Assembly: GCA_016183575.1 (NCBI GenBank)
Contig: JACPEI010000066.1
Coordinates: 1 to 33,863, forward strand
Origin: Nitrosomonadales bacterium
Lineage (GTDB): Bacteria; Pseudomonadota; Gammaproteobacteria; Burkholderiales; Gallionellaceae
DNA length: 33,863 nt
Direction: 5' to 3'
The translations under genes were made by a program, and so were the position numbers. Position 1 is the first letter of the stretch; the number at the start of each line of letters is the position of its first letter. The notes under the pieces are model-generated. The model saw only the letters and a program-made list of their open reading frames with translations. It was not told where the DNA came from and made no database searches. Below are positions 14,160-23,424 of the stretch, in pieces.

Positions 14160-17100
14160 GTGGTTATCAAGAAGATCAAGGCCCCAAAAAATAAATCCGT
14201 AACCCCGGACCAACCCGCTGCCCCGGAAGCACACACCGCTGGTTTTCCCATCGTCGGCATCGGCGCTTCCGCCGGCGGGCTGGAGGCCTTCGAGCAATTC
14301 TTCCGCAAGGCTCCACCCGACAGCGGCATGGCCTTTGTGCTGGTGTCGCATCTCGATCCGGGCCACGCCAGCATTCTCACCGAAATCCTGCAGCGCAGCA
14401 CCACCATGCCGGTGTTTGAAATACAAGACCAGATGAAGGTGGCGCCCAACAGTGTGTATGTGATCCCGCCCAACCGCGACATGGCGATTTTCCACGGCGC
14501 GCTGCAACTGAGCGTGCCGGAGCAACCGCGCGGGCAGCGCATGCCGATTGACGCCTTCCTGCGTTCCCTGGCCGAGGATCAGGGCGAACAGGCTATTGGC
14601 ATCATCCTCTCCGGCACCGGCACCGACGGCACGCTGGGGCTGCGCGCGATACTCGGCGCGGGCGGCGTCTCGCTGGTGCAGGAACCGGCCACGGCGAAAT
14701 ACGACGGCATGCCGAACAGCGCCATCAACGCCGGCTACGCCACCCATGTCCTGCCGGTGGAGAAAATGCCGGAAGCGTTGCTGTCCGGCATACGCGCGCT
14801 GAACCAGCCGCCGGCGGCATCCACCACCGTAACCGGCGGGCTGAACCGCATCCTGATGCAGTTGCGCAGCGCCACCGGCCACGATTTCACCCAATACAAG
14901 AAGAGCACCATCGGCCGCCGCATCGAGCGGCGCATGTCGATGCACGACATCGAGGACAGGGAGGTATATGCGCGCTACCTCAGGGAACATCCGCCCGAGG
15001 CGCAGGCGCTGTTCAAGGAACTGCTGATCAACGTCACCAATTTTTTCCGCGACCCGGAGGCTTTCGACGCGCTGAAGCAGGACATCCTGCCGCAACTGTT
15101 CGCGGACAAGCCGGAAGACTATGTGTTCCGCGTCTGGGTGGCAGGCTGCGCGACCGGCGAGGAGGCGTATTCCATCGCGATCCTGCTGCGCGAATTCATG
15201 GACGAGACCCATCGGGAATTCAAGGTGCTGCTCTATGCCACCGACCTCGACGATGACGCCATCGCCGTGGCGCGCGCCGGCGCCTACCCGCCCAATATCG
15301 CGCAGGATGTCCATCCGGAGCGGCTGCGCCGTTTCTTCGTCAAGGACGATGCGGGCTACCGCGTGAAGAAAAATATCCGCGAGATGGTGGTGTTCGCGAT
15401 CCAGAACGTGATCAAGGATCCGCCTTTCACCCGGCTCGACCTGCTCAGTTGCCGCAACCTGATGATCTATCTCGAGCTGGAAATCCAGAACCGCCTGATC
15501 CCGGCTTTCCACTACGCGCTGAAACCGGGCGGCGTGCTGTTTCTCTCCCCCTCGGAAGGCATCGCCAACCACCCGGAGCTGTTCGCGCCGTTCAACCGCA
15601 AATGGAAGTTCTACCGGGCCGTAGGCAGCATGGCTTCTACCCGCGCGGTGATGGCCGGAGGGCTGGTCTGGACCAAAAACGCCAACGCGAAAGGGGCGGA
15701 CGAAATGGTAAAAAAGACCAGGGAAATCAATTTTGCCGAACTGACCAAACGGGCGCTGCTGCAGTCCTTTGCGCCCGCCTCGGTGGTGACGGACGTGAAG
15801 GGCAATATCCTCTACGTGCATGGCGACACCGGCAAATATCTGCGCCCGGCGCCCGGACAGGCGACGCTCAATGTGATCGAGATGGCGCGCGAGGGGCTGC
15901 AACTGGAATTGCGCGCCGTGCTGCTTCTCGCCGCCGCCGGTTCAGAAGCGGCCGAATCGGAGTTTGCCGATAAGGGTGCGGCGTTCCAGAGCCGGGAAGT
16001 ATCGGTCAAGACCAATGGCCATTTTCAGCTGGTGAATCTCAACGTACGCCCGCTGCCCACACAGGACAGCGATGAAAAATTGCTGCTGGTGAGCTTTCAG
16101 GATATGGCGCAGCCGATGCACGAAAAATTGCCACCCGGCTTGGCCGGGCATGGCAAGCCCATGCATGACAAGTCTGGGCATGACAAGTCTGGGCACGGCA
16201 AAGGCGCACCGGGGGCAGGCGAGCCACAGCGCGCGGAAGAACTGGAACGCGAGCTGGCCTACACCAGGGAGAATCTGCAAGCCACCATCGAGGAACAGCA
16301 GGCCTCCAATGAGGAGTTGAAGTCCACCAACGAGGAACTCCAATCCACCAACGAGGAACTGCAATCCACCAACGAAGAGCTGGAGACCTCCAAGGAAGAG
16401 CTGCAATCCGTGAACGAGGAGCTGGTCACGGTGAATGCCGAATTGCAGGCCAAGATCGAGCAGCTGGCCGGGATGCAGAACGACATGAAGAACCTGCTAG
16501 ACAACGTCAATGTCGGCACCATTTTCCTCGACGAACATCTGGCTATCCGGCGCTACACCCGTGACGCGGCGCGGGCCTATCGTCTGGTCGCTACCGATGT
16601 GGGTAGGCCATTGAGTGACATCAAGTCGGATATCGAAGGCGCAGACCTGCTGGCCAGGGCGCAGACCGTGCTCGACACGCTGGTGCCGTGGGAAGACGAA
16701 GTGCGTGCCGTTGGCGGCGCCTGGTATCTGGCGCGCATCCAGCCCTACCGCACGCTGGATAACGTGATCGATGGCGTGGTGCTGACCTTTACCGATATCA
16801 GCCAGCGCGTCGCGGCCGAAGCGGCAGTGCAGGAGGCGCGGGAACTGGCCGAAGGCATTGTCAATACGGTGCGCGAACCGCTCCTCGTGCTGGATAGCAC
16901 ACTGAAAGTGATCTGCGCCAGCCGCTCGTTTTACGAGCGCTTTCTCGTCACGCCGGAAGACACCGTGGGCCGGCCGATCTACGAGCTGGGCAACCGTCAG
17001 TGGGACATCCCTTCATTGCGCGAATTGCTGGAAAATATCCTGCCGCGCGACCAGAGTTTCGACGGTTATCTGGTGGAGCACAATTTCCCCGCCATCGGCC

Positions 17101-17270
17101 ACCACAAGATGCTGCTTAACGCCCGCCGCATTGCCGGCAGCACCGACGGCAAGCAGTTGATCCTGCTGGCGGTGGAGAGTGTCGCGCGCCTGCAGGAACC
17201 GCGGTTACCATCCGCATGCCAACCAAACCGAACGGAGACAGTAAATGATTCGCCTGTTGATTGCCGATGA
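14160..17270 (+). CDS. CheB-CheR-PAS fusion signalling protein
   Basis: It combines a receptor methylesterase (CheB) and a receptor methyltransferase (CheR) in one 1036-aa chain. The CheB domain (about 28-215) has the catalytic triad: S37 in GIGASAGG, H64 in SHLDPGH and D156 in GTGTDGT. It lacks the usual response-regulator domain. The CheR domain (about 225-485) has its SAM site in AGCATGEEAYSIA and the LSCRNLMIYL signature. A PAS-like stretch, a histidine/lysine-rich repeated linker (about 655-690) and a heptad coiled coil with repeated STNEELQ units (about 715-770) follow, then two PAS domains (about 775-890 and 895-1010). The start is GTG, preceded by AAGGAA. There is no kinase domain at the end; the last 26 bases overlap the response-regulator gene. 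Confidence 0.93.
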   Translation: MVIKKIKAPKNKSVTPDQPAAPEAHTAGFPIVGIGASAGGLEAFEQFFRKAPPDSGMAFVLVSHLDPGHASILTEILQRSTTMPVFEIQDQMKVAPNSVYVIPPNRDMAIFHGALQLSVPEQPRGQRMPIDAFLRSLAEDQGEQAIGIILSGTGTDGTLGLRAILGAGGVSLVQEPATAKYDGMPNSAINAGYATHVLPVEKMPEALLSGIRALNQPPAASTTVTGGLNRILMQLRSATGHDFTQYKKSTIGRRIERRMSMHDIEDREVYARYLREHPPEAQALFKELLINVTNFFRDPEAFDALKQDILPQLFADKPEDYVFRVWVAGCATGEEAYSIAILLREFMDETHREFKVLLYATDLDDDAIAVARAGAYPPNIAQDVHPERLRRFFVKDDAGYRVKKNIREMVVFAIQNVIKDPPFTRLDLLSCRNLMIYLELEIQNRLIPAFHYALKPGGVLFLSPSEGIANHPELFAPFNRKWKFYRAVGSMASTRAVMAGGLVWTKNANAKGADEMVKKTREINFAELTKRALLQSFAPASVVTDVKGNILYVHGDTGKYLRPAPGQATLNVIEMAREGLQLELRAVLLLAAAGSEAAESEFADKGAAFQSREVSVKTNGHFQLVNLNVRPLPTQDSDEKLLLVSFQDMAQPMHEKLPPGLAGHGKPMHDKSGHDKSGHGKGAPGAGEPQRAEELERELAYTRENLQATIEEQQASNEELKSTNEELQSTNEELQSTNEELETSKEELQSVNEELVTVNAELQAKIEQLAGMQNDMKNLLDNVNVGTIFLDEHLAIRRYTRDAARAYRLVATDVGRPLSDIKSDIEGADLLARAQTVLDTLVPWEDEVRAVGGAWYLARIQPYRTLDNVIDGVVLTFTDISQRVAAEAAVQEARELAEGIVNTVREPLLVLDSTLKVICASRSFYERFLVTPEDTVGRPIYELGNRQWDIPSLRELLENILPRDQSFDGYLVEHNFPAIGHHKMLLNARRIAGSTDGKQLILLAVESVARLQEPRLPSACQPNRTETVNDSPVDCR
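16160..16204 (+). repeat. 15-bp tandem repeat encoding His-rich linker
   Basis: CATGACAAGTCTGGG is repeated directly with a diverged third unit, encoding HDKSG HDKSG and a related GHGK piece within the CheB/CheR linker. It sits between the CheR/PAS-like part and the coiled coil. Slippage would change linker length without breaking the frame. Confidence 0.7.
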
Positions 17271-17877
17271 TCATGAAATCGTGCGCGAGGGATTGAGGCA
17301 ACTCATTGCGCTGACGCTGGATATCGAAATAGCCGCAGAGGCCACCAACGGTCTGGAGGTGTTGCAGCAGGTACGCGGCGGCATTTTTGACCTGCTGTTG
17401 CTCGATATAAACATGCCCGGCGTTAGCGGCAGCGAATTGATCGGACTCGTCAAGGCATGCCGGCCGGCCCTGCCCATCCTGGTCTACAGCATGCACAACG
17501 AAGCTCATGTGGCAAACAGCACATTCAAGGCCGGAGCCTCAGGCTATTTCACCAAGAGCAGCAATCCAAAAATGCTGATGGAGGCTGTTCGCAAGGTGAG
17601 CGGCGGCGGCCAATATATCGACCCGGAGATAGCCGAACAGATGGCATTTGACAGCGCGTTTCCGCAACTCAAACTGCCGCATACTCTGCTTTCGGATCGC
17701 GAGCTTGAGGTGTTCCGCCTGCTGGTCGCCGGCAGGAGTGTCAATGAAATCGCCGGGCAATTGTTCATCAGCAACAAGACGGTCAGCACCCATAAAACCC
17801 ACTTGATGGAAAAGATGCATCTCCGCAATGTGGCGGACCTGGTGCGCTATGCCGTGCAACACAAGCTGGCCGATTGA
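17245..17877 (+). CDS. NarL/LuxR-family response regulator
   Basis: A two-domain DNA-binding response regulator of 210 aa. The receiver domain (about 1-118) has the acidic pair D8/D9, the phospho-acceptor D54 (LLLLDINMPG), S82 and K104, all in the expected places. The C-terminal domain (about 145-208) is a LuxR helix-turn-helix with LSDRELEVFRLLVAGRSVNEIAGQLFIS followed by NKTVSTHKTHLMEKM. The ATG overlaps the end of the CheB/CheR gene by 26 bases and is preceded by GGAGACAG, so the two are translationally linked and probably work together. No histidine kinase gene lies beside it, so its phosphate donor is unknown. Its targets could include the repeat-filled region or stress genes that follow, but no operator is recognisable. 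Confidence 0.93.
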   Translation: MIRLLIADDHEIVREGLRQLIALTLDIEIAAEATNGLEVLQQVRGGIFDLLLLDINMPGVSGSELIGLVKACRPALPILVYSMHNEAHVANSTFKAGASGYFTKSSNPKMLMEAVRKVSGGGQYIDPEIAEQMAFDSAFPQLKLPHTLLSDRELEVFRLLVAGRSVNEIAGQLFISNKTVSTHKTHLMEKMHLRNVADLVRYAVQHKLAD

Positions 17878-17896
17878 TCTTTTTTGATTCCCTTCG

Positions 17897-18111
17897 TTAG
17901 TCTCTTATCAACCAAATGATCTCAAAACATGACAAGAATCTTATGTTTATTGAACATTGACAATGGGTTGAACGATCATTGCGTAGGTTGGGCAAAGCGC
18001 AGCGTGCCCAACATTAACAACGGCATTTTCATTCGTTGGGCACGCTGCGCTTTGCCCAACCTACGGGAAGACATCTCCCCATTTTTGGTTCCGGCTTGTC
18101 CGGTTTAGGGA
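17897..18111. repeat. Composite repeat R1, copy 2 (filled form)
   Basis: It matches copy 1 (8962-9097) from TTAGTCTCTTATCAACC through to GTCCGG-TTTAGGGA with only a few substitutions. It is interrupted after GCGTA (17985) by 79 bases (17986-18064) before resuming at GGGAAGACATCTCCCC. Comparison with copy 1 therefore defines the boundaries of an inserted element. Confidence 0.92.
17983..18064. mobile_element. GTAG/CTAC-bounded 30-bp perfect palindrome inserted in R1
   Basis: The arms at 17983-18012 (GTAGGTTGGGCAAAGCGC...) and 18035-18064 are perfect 30-bp reverse complements around a 22-base loop. Each arm is itself partly self-complementary (GTTGGGC...GCCCAAC). The empty site in copy 1 shows it was inserted as a unit with no clear target duplication beyond the GTAG/GGG ambiguity. 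It encodes nothing, so it would depend on a transposase supplied elsewhere, for example a REP-associated Y1 enzyme (inference). Confidence 0.8.
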
Positions 18112-18385
18112 AATTCCTATTGCACCCTCTCTCTTTGCCGATAACAAATCAGCATCTCCTGATGTGTTTGCCATGTTTGGCGCGCCATAGTTCATCCCCG
18201 TTTCAAGTGTTGTTAACAAGAGGTTGAAAAACATCAAAAACCGTTTGTGTTGAGCCCTTCGACTGCACTCAGGACGGGCGGCACGGAATATGTGTGCTGC
18301 CGCACGGAAGTTTTGGGTCTGCGCATACATAGTTGCAGCTATTGTCGCCTGATGCAATCCGCTGCCAAATTTGAAAGGAAATGTC

Positions 18386-18595
18386 ATGAGCCAAAATCTC
18401 ACCCAACCCGAGGAGATCGATCATATTCTGATGGCAATGGCGGGGCACGATATGAAGGCGGGTACGCCGATCCCGGATGGAGCGCAGTTGAACGGAGCCA
18501 TTCATGGCTTCGGAAGTGACGAGCCTATCAGGGTGGCGGGTTTTTCATGCGGCATCGCGCACAAGAAATCGGTGCATGGTTTGTCAGACCCATAA
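18386..18595 (+). CDS. Small hypothetical protein, 69 aa
   Basis: A short frame with a good ribosome site (AAAGGAAA about eight bases before the ATG) encodes 69 residues, beginning MSQNLTQPEEIDHILMAMAGH and containing GTPIPDGAQLNGAIHGFGSDE. I do not recognise it. It has no signal peptide or membrane helix and one cysteine (FSCGIAHKK). It is the first gene of the plus-strand stress cluster, 87 bases before the SAP-like microprotein gene. Coding is likely from the ribosome site and codon composition, but the short length leaves doubt, and the C-terminus may be truncated. Confidence 0.5.
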   Translation: MSQNLTQPEEIDHILMAMAGHDMKAGTPIPDGAQLNGAIHGFGSDEPIRVAGFSCGIAHKKSVHGLSDP

Positions 18596-18682
18596 CCAAC
18601 CGTTCGGAGCATGTGGCAAATTAGATGATATCTGTTCATTGTTGGATTTAACCGTAACTGCAACTTACCAAGGAGAACCATC

Positions 18683-18889
18683 ATGAAAATGGAAGAGGTG
18701 CGCGGCATCGCCAAGTCACAAGGTATCAATCCCGGCAAGCTTTCAAAAACCGAGCTGATCAGATCAATTCAGGCGGAGGAGGGTAATTTCGACTGTTTTG
18801 CCAGCGCTTATGCCAGAGAATGCGACCAGGTTGACTGTAGTTGGCGCGAGGATTGTTTTGAAGCCGCTCAAAGAGGAGAACTGTCATGA
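18683..18889 (+). CDS. SAP-like four-cysteine microprotein, 68 aa
   Basis: The product has two parts. Residues 3-31 (MEEVRGIAKSQGINPGKLSK then TELIRSIQ) match the SAP/Rho-N-like helix-extended-helix that often contacts nucleic acid. Residues 35-60 carry four cysteines (C38, C47, C52, C58) in GNFDCFASAYARECDQVDC and WREDCF, suggesting a small metal site. I recall similar unnamed small proteins in environmental betaproteobacteria; the function is unknown. AAGGAGAA precedes the ATG. Its stop overlaps the Hsp20 start by four bases (ATGA), so the two are translated together, which suggests a role in the same stress response, possibly RNA binding (inference). Confidence 0.8.
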   Translation: MKMEEVRGIAKSQGINPGKLSKTELIRSIQAEEGNFDCFASAYARECDQVDCSWREDCFEAAQRGELS

Positions 18890-19335
18890 ACCTGGTTAAA
18901 TGGGATCCCTTCAGGGAACTGGAAGATGTTACCAACCGCTTGAATCGTATCTTCGGCCAATCACTGGCGCGCAGCGAATCGGGCCAAAACATGCTGGCAG
19001 TGGCGGACTGGGCGCCTTCCGTCGACATCAGCGAGACGGACAGCGAATATCTGATCAAGGGCGAAATTCCCGGCGTGAAGAAAGAGGATGTCAAGGTCAC
19101 CATTCAGGACGGCATGCTCACCATTCAGGGTGAACGCAAGCAGGAGAAGGAAGAAAAGGGCAAGAAGTTCCACCGTATCGAGCGTTCCTACGGCAGCTTT
19201 GTGCGCAGCTTCAGGGTGCCGGACGATGCCGATGAAAACTCCGTGAAAGCCGAATTCAAGGACGGCATGCTCAACGTCACGCTGGCCAAGTCCGCGAAGG
19301 CCAAGCCCAAGGCAATTGAAGTTTCGGTGTCGTAA
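18886..19335 (+). CDS. Hsp20 / alpha-crystallin small heat-shock protein
   Basis: Small heat-shock proteins hold unfolding proteins in a refoldable state without ATP. The 149-aa product has a short N-terminal arm ([20 protein letters not shown]) and an alpha-crystallin domain (about 43-135) with [20 protein letters not shown], the GERK strand and the conserved [10 protein letters not shown] near the end. A C-terminal IEV motif (IxI/V type) may dock into neighbouring subunits. It overlaps the upstream microprotein gene by ATGA and has GAGGAGAA before its start. The cold-shock gene follows 47 bases later. I see no clear sigma-32 promoter directly upstream. Confidence 0.95.
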   Translation: MNLVKWDPFRELEDVTNRLNRIFGQSLARSESGQNMLAVADWAPSVDISETDSEYLIKGEIPGVKKEDVKVTIQDGMLTIQGERKQEKEEKGKKFHRIERSYGSFVRSFRVPDDADENSVKAEFKDGMLNVTLAKSAKAKPKAIEVSVS

Positions 19336-19382
19336 AGAACCCGCAGGGGGTTTCCCTGTTTTTCAAGCAAGGAGTTGGTCAC

Positions 19383-19586
19383 ATGGCAACTGGTACAGTT
19401 AAATGGTTTAACGACGCAAAGGGTTTCGGTTTTGTCACTCCCGATGATGGCAGCGATGATTTGTTCGCACACTTTTCCGCGATCAACATGGGCGGCTTCA
19501 AGTCGCTCAAGGAAGGCCAAAAGGTTAGCTTTGACGTGACACAAGGCCCCAAGGGCAAGCAAGCCTCCAACATTCAGGCCGTTTAG
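19383..19586 (+). CDS. Cold-shock protein (CspA family)
   Basis: A 67-aa OB-fold RNA chaperone that keeps mRNA single-stranded. Both RNA-binding motifs are intact: RNP1 as KGFGFVTP (about residues 15-22) and RNP2 as DLFAHFS (about 27-33), and the protein starts with the usual [23 protein letters not shown] lies nine bases before the ATG. It sits between hsp20 and groEL on the same strand. An imperfect hairpin (GAAACGCAG at 19618-19626 with CTGCGTTTC at 19662-19670) follows the gene and may end the transcript. Confidence 0.96.
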   Translation: MATGTVKWFNDAKGFGFVTPDDGSDDLFAHFSAINMGGFKSLKEGQKVSFDVTQGPKGKQASNIQAV

Positions 19587-19617
19587 CCGAAACGTTGGTT
19601 TTTCATTTTTCACCGAG

Positions 19618-19670
19618 GAAACGCAGATTAAATCATCAGGTTCACTACGAACGGATTAAACCTGCGTTTC
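19618..19670 (+). terminator. Possible hairpin after the cold-shock gene
   Basis: GAAACGCAG (19618-19626) pairs with CTGCGTTTC (19662-19670), and the inner ATTAA-type bases could extend the stem. A long loop and the lack of a downstream T-tract make it a weak terminator candidate. It abuts composite repeat copy 3. Confidence 0.3.
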
Positions 19671-19752
19671 CCTAAGCCGGACAAGGCGGAACCAAAAATG
19701 GGAAGATGTCTTCCCGTAGGTTGGGCAAAGCGCAGCGTGCCCAACGAATGAA
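19669..19752. repeat. Composite repeat R1, copy 3 (inverted, partial, with half palindrome)
   Basis: Read on the minus strand this matches the right-hand part of copy 2: one arm of the GTAG/CTAC palindrome (here GTAGGTTGGGC... at 19716-19745) joined to GGGAAGA-TG-TCTTCCC and the CCATTTTTGGTTCCG-CTTGTCCGG end. The rest of the repeat and the second arm are missing. GGGAAGATGTCTTCCC is here a perfect hairpin. It lies between the cold-shock and groEL genes. Confidence 0.88.
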
Positions 19753-19791
19753 TTGAGAAACTACTCGTTATGCGGGAAGCAGGCATCATAG

Positions 19792-21462
<1,671 letters not shown>

Positions 21463-21523
21463 CGAACGCGCCTGTGAAACAAAAAATTCAGCCAACCATG
21501 CGATCAATCAAAGGAAAATTATC

Positions 21524-22027
21524 ATGAGCCACACAACTATTCCCGGCGGCTTCCGCCAAATCCAGCGCCACGACGGCATCTTCCAGGAGCAAGTGCACGA
21601 TGCCTACAAAGCAAAGGTCAAGCTGCCGGAGCCGACCGTCTGCCCGCAATGCGGCGCAGTCTTTCATGAAGGCCGCTGGCAGTGGCTTCAGGCCCCGGCA
21701 AACGCGCATCGGGAAACCTGCCCTGCCTGCCATCGCATCCACGACCAATATCCCGCCGGTTTCCTTACCATGAAGGGAGAGTTTTTCCAATCCCATCGCG
21801 ACGAAATCATGCATCTCGTGCATAACCATGAAAAACACGAACGGGCGGAACACCCGCTCAAACGCATCATGGCGGTGGAAGAAAAAGATGGCGCGACGCT
21901 GGTGACCACGACCGACATTCATCTGGCCCGCGGCATCGGCGAAGCGTTGCATCATGCCTATCAGGGCGAATTGCAATATCACTACAACCCGGAACAAAAT
22001 CTGTTGCGCGTGAACTGGACGCACTGA
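21524..22027 (+). CDS. BCAM0308-like zinc-ribbon protein
   Basis: The 167-aa product has two CxxC pairs (C40/C43 in CPQCGAVFHEGRW and C66/C69 in CPACHRI) that should bind one zinc. PAGFLTMKGEF, a His/Glu-rich segment (HNHEKHERAEHPLKRI) and a C-terminal alpha/beta part (VTTTDIHLARGIGEALHHAY) follow. I recognise it as the family named after Burkholderia cenocepacia BCAM0308, a gene I recall from the low-oxygen-activated locus; the biochemical function is unknown. It recalls archaeal NMD3-type zinc ribbons, so an RNA or ribosome role is possible (inference). AAAGGAAA precedes the ATG. It lies between groEL and the lipid-modification operon. Confidence 0.82.
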   Translation: MSHTTIPGGFRQIQRHDGIFQEQVHDAYKAKVKLPEPTVCPQCGAVFHEGRWQWLQAPANAHRETCPACHRIHDQYPAGFLTMKGEFFQSHRDEIMHLVHNHEKHERAEHPLKRIMAVEEKDGATLVTTTDIHLARGIGEALHHAYQGELQYHYNPEQNLLRVNWTH

Positions 22028-22113
22028 AGGAGTAAACGGATAGGCACAGCGTTTAAGCGGGTCATGGCAGACGGATTTGATGGCAGCACGACATGATTGC
22101 GAGGAGCCAAAGC

Positions 22114-23424
22114 ATGAGACAGGAACAGGCGGAGTCTTCAAGCAAACCGATAAGCGGCGGATTCTCCTGTCCGGCGCCGGCGGCAGAACAGCGGCAAACT
22201 TTCGGCAATATGGTCTTTGCGACGGAAAAGCTGCTGTTGGAGAGAATGATGCGCGCCATAGGCAATCCGCCCGTGCAAATTGTGCTGTGGAATGGGCAGG
22301 AAATTTCGAATCATGATGAGAACACGGTAGCGCAGGTGCTCATTCGCGACCGTGGTGCATTATTGAAACTGGTCACCGACCCCGAGCTCTACTTCGGCGA
22401 GTTGTACTCGGCCCAGCGCATAGAGGTGCAGGGGAATCTGCTGGATTTTCTCGATGCGGTCTATCGGGTCTGGCCGTTGGCCAGCCATGGCAAGATCGGG
22501 AAAAAACTGTTGGCTCCGTTCTACGACGCACGGTGCAATACCCTCTCCGGAGCGCGCTGCAACATCCACCACCACTACGATATCGGCAACGACTTTTACA
22601 AACTCTGGCTCGATGAACGGATGGTGTACACCTGCGCGTATTTCCCCAGCCCGGACACCAATCTTGAAGATGCCCAGATTGCAAAGCTGGATCATATATG
22701 CCGCAAACTGCGTTTGCAGCCGGGCGAAAAAGTGGTGGAAGCGGGCTGCGGCTGGGGGGCATTGGCGTTGCATATGGCCAAACACTACGGTGTGACGGTG
22801 ACAGCCTACAACATCTCCACAGAGCAGATTGCCTTCGCCCGGCAACGCGCTCGCGCCGAAGGGCTGGACGGGCAGGTCGAGTTCATCGAGGACGACTACC
22901 GCAACCTGCGCGGCGAGTTCGATGCGTTTGCCTCCGTCGGTATGCTCGAACATGTGGGGATGAACCATTATCAGGAGTTGGGGGCGGTCATCGACCGCAG
23001 CCTCAAGGAGAGCGGGCGCGGACTGATCCATAGCATAGGCCTGAATTACCCCCGCCCGATGGACGCATGGACCGAGCGCCACATTTTTCCCGGCGCCTGC
23101 CCGCCGAGCCTGGCGCAAATGATGCAGATCTTCGAGCCTTTCGATTTTTCGGTTCTGGATGTGGAGAATTTGCGGCTGCACTATGCCAAGACCCTGGAGC
23201 ACTGGCTGCGGCGGTATGAGAATAATATCGACCGCGTGGCAGAAATGTTCGATCCGGCATTTGTGCGGGCATGGCGCTTATATCTCGCCGGATCGCTCAC
23301 GGCCTTCAAGGCCGGAGGCATGCAACTGTTCCAGGTGTCCTTCGCCCGCGCAGGTCATAACCAGATTCCATGGACCCGGCAACACCTCTATCTCCCCCAG
23401 GGAGCGCACGATGGAAACCTGTGA
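22114..23424 (+). CDS. cfa: Cyclopropane-fatty-acyl-phospholipid synthase family methyltransferase
   Basis: Cfa transfers a methylene group from S-adenosylmethionine to the double bond of membrane-lipid acyl chains. The 436-aa product has a variable N-terminal domain (about 1-140) and a SAM-methyltransferase domain with YDIGNDFYKLWLDERMVYTC, the SAM-binding VVEAGCGWGALALHMAKHYG, and the catalytic-region motifs SVGMLEHVG and HIFPGACPPSL. The ATG at 22114 is chosen because GAGGAG lies eight bases upstream; an ATG at 22093 has no such site. Its last 14 bases overlap the flavoprotein gene, and a cytochrome c gene follows, so the three form one operon. Relatives of Cfa also make methyl-branched or furan fatty acids, so the exact product is open. 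Confidence 0.93.
   Translation: MRQEQAESSSKPISGGFSCPAPAAEQRQTFGNMVFATEKLLLERMMRAIGNPPVQIVLWNGQEISNHDENTVAQVLIRDRGALLKLVTDPELYFGELYSAQRIEVQGNLLDFLDAVYRVWPLASHGKIGKKLLAPFYDARCNTLSGARCNIHHHYDIGNDFYKLWLDERMVYTCAYFPSPDTNLEDAQIAKLDHICRKLRLQPGEKVVEAGCGWGALALHMAKHYGVTVTAYNISTEQIAFARQRARAEGLDGQVEFIEDDYRNLRGEFDAFASVGMLEHVGMNHYQELGAVIDRSLKESGRGLIHSIGLNYPRPMDAWTERHIFPGACPPSLAQMMQIFEPFDFSVLDVENLRLHYAKTLEHWLRRYENNIDRVAEMFDPAFVRAWRLYLAGSLTAFKAGGMQLFQVSFARAGHNQIPWTRQHLYLPQGAHDGNL

Larger units (their letters stand above)
17878..18385. other. 508-bp repeat-filled intergenic region
   Basis: This gap holds composite repeat R1 copy 2 (17897-18111) with its inserted GTAG/CTAC palindrome, then A+T-rich sequence, and a fragment of the CCTTCGAC-type repeat (18247-18285, GAGCCCTTCGACTGCACTCAGGACGG). 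The last 15 bases (TTGAAAGGAAATGTC) carry the ribosome site of the gene at 18386. No gene is visible. A promoter for the downstream stress genes must lie in the second half, but I cannot define it. Confidence 0.7.

Noticed and set aside
14142-15902. 586-codon minus-strand frame opposite the CheB/CheR gene
   Set aside because: High-GC antisense shadow; the plus strand carries clear CheB and CheR motifs.
16300-16440. Regular repeats in the CheB/CheR gene as a CRISPR-like array
   Set aside because: They are codon-level heptad repeats (NEEL units) of a coiled coil with no spacers.
18061-18111. CCCCATTTTT within composite repeat copy 2 as a sigma-32 -10 box for the stress genes
   Set aside because: No CTTGAA-like -35 lies at the right distance, the same sequence occurs in copy 1 beside non-heat-shock genes, and it is about 270 bases from the first gene.
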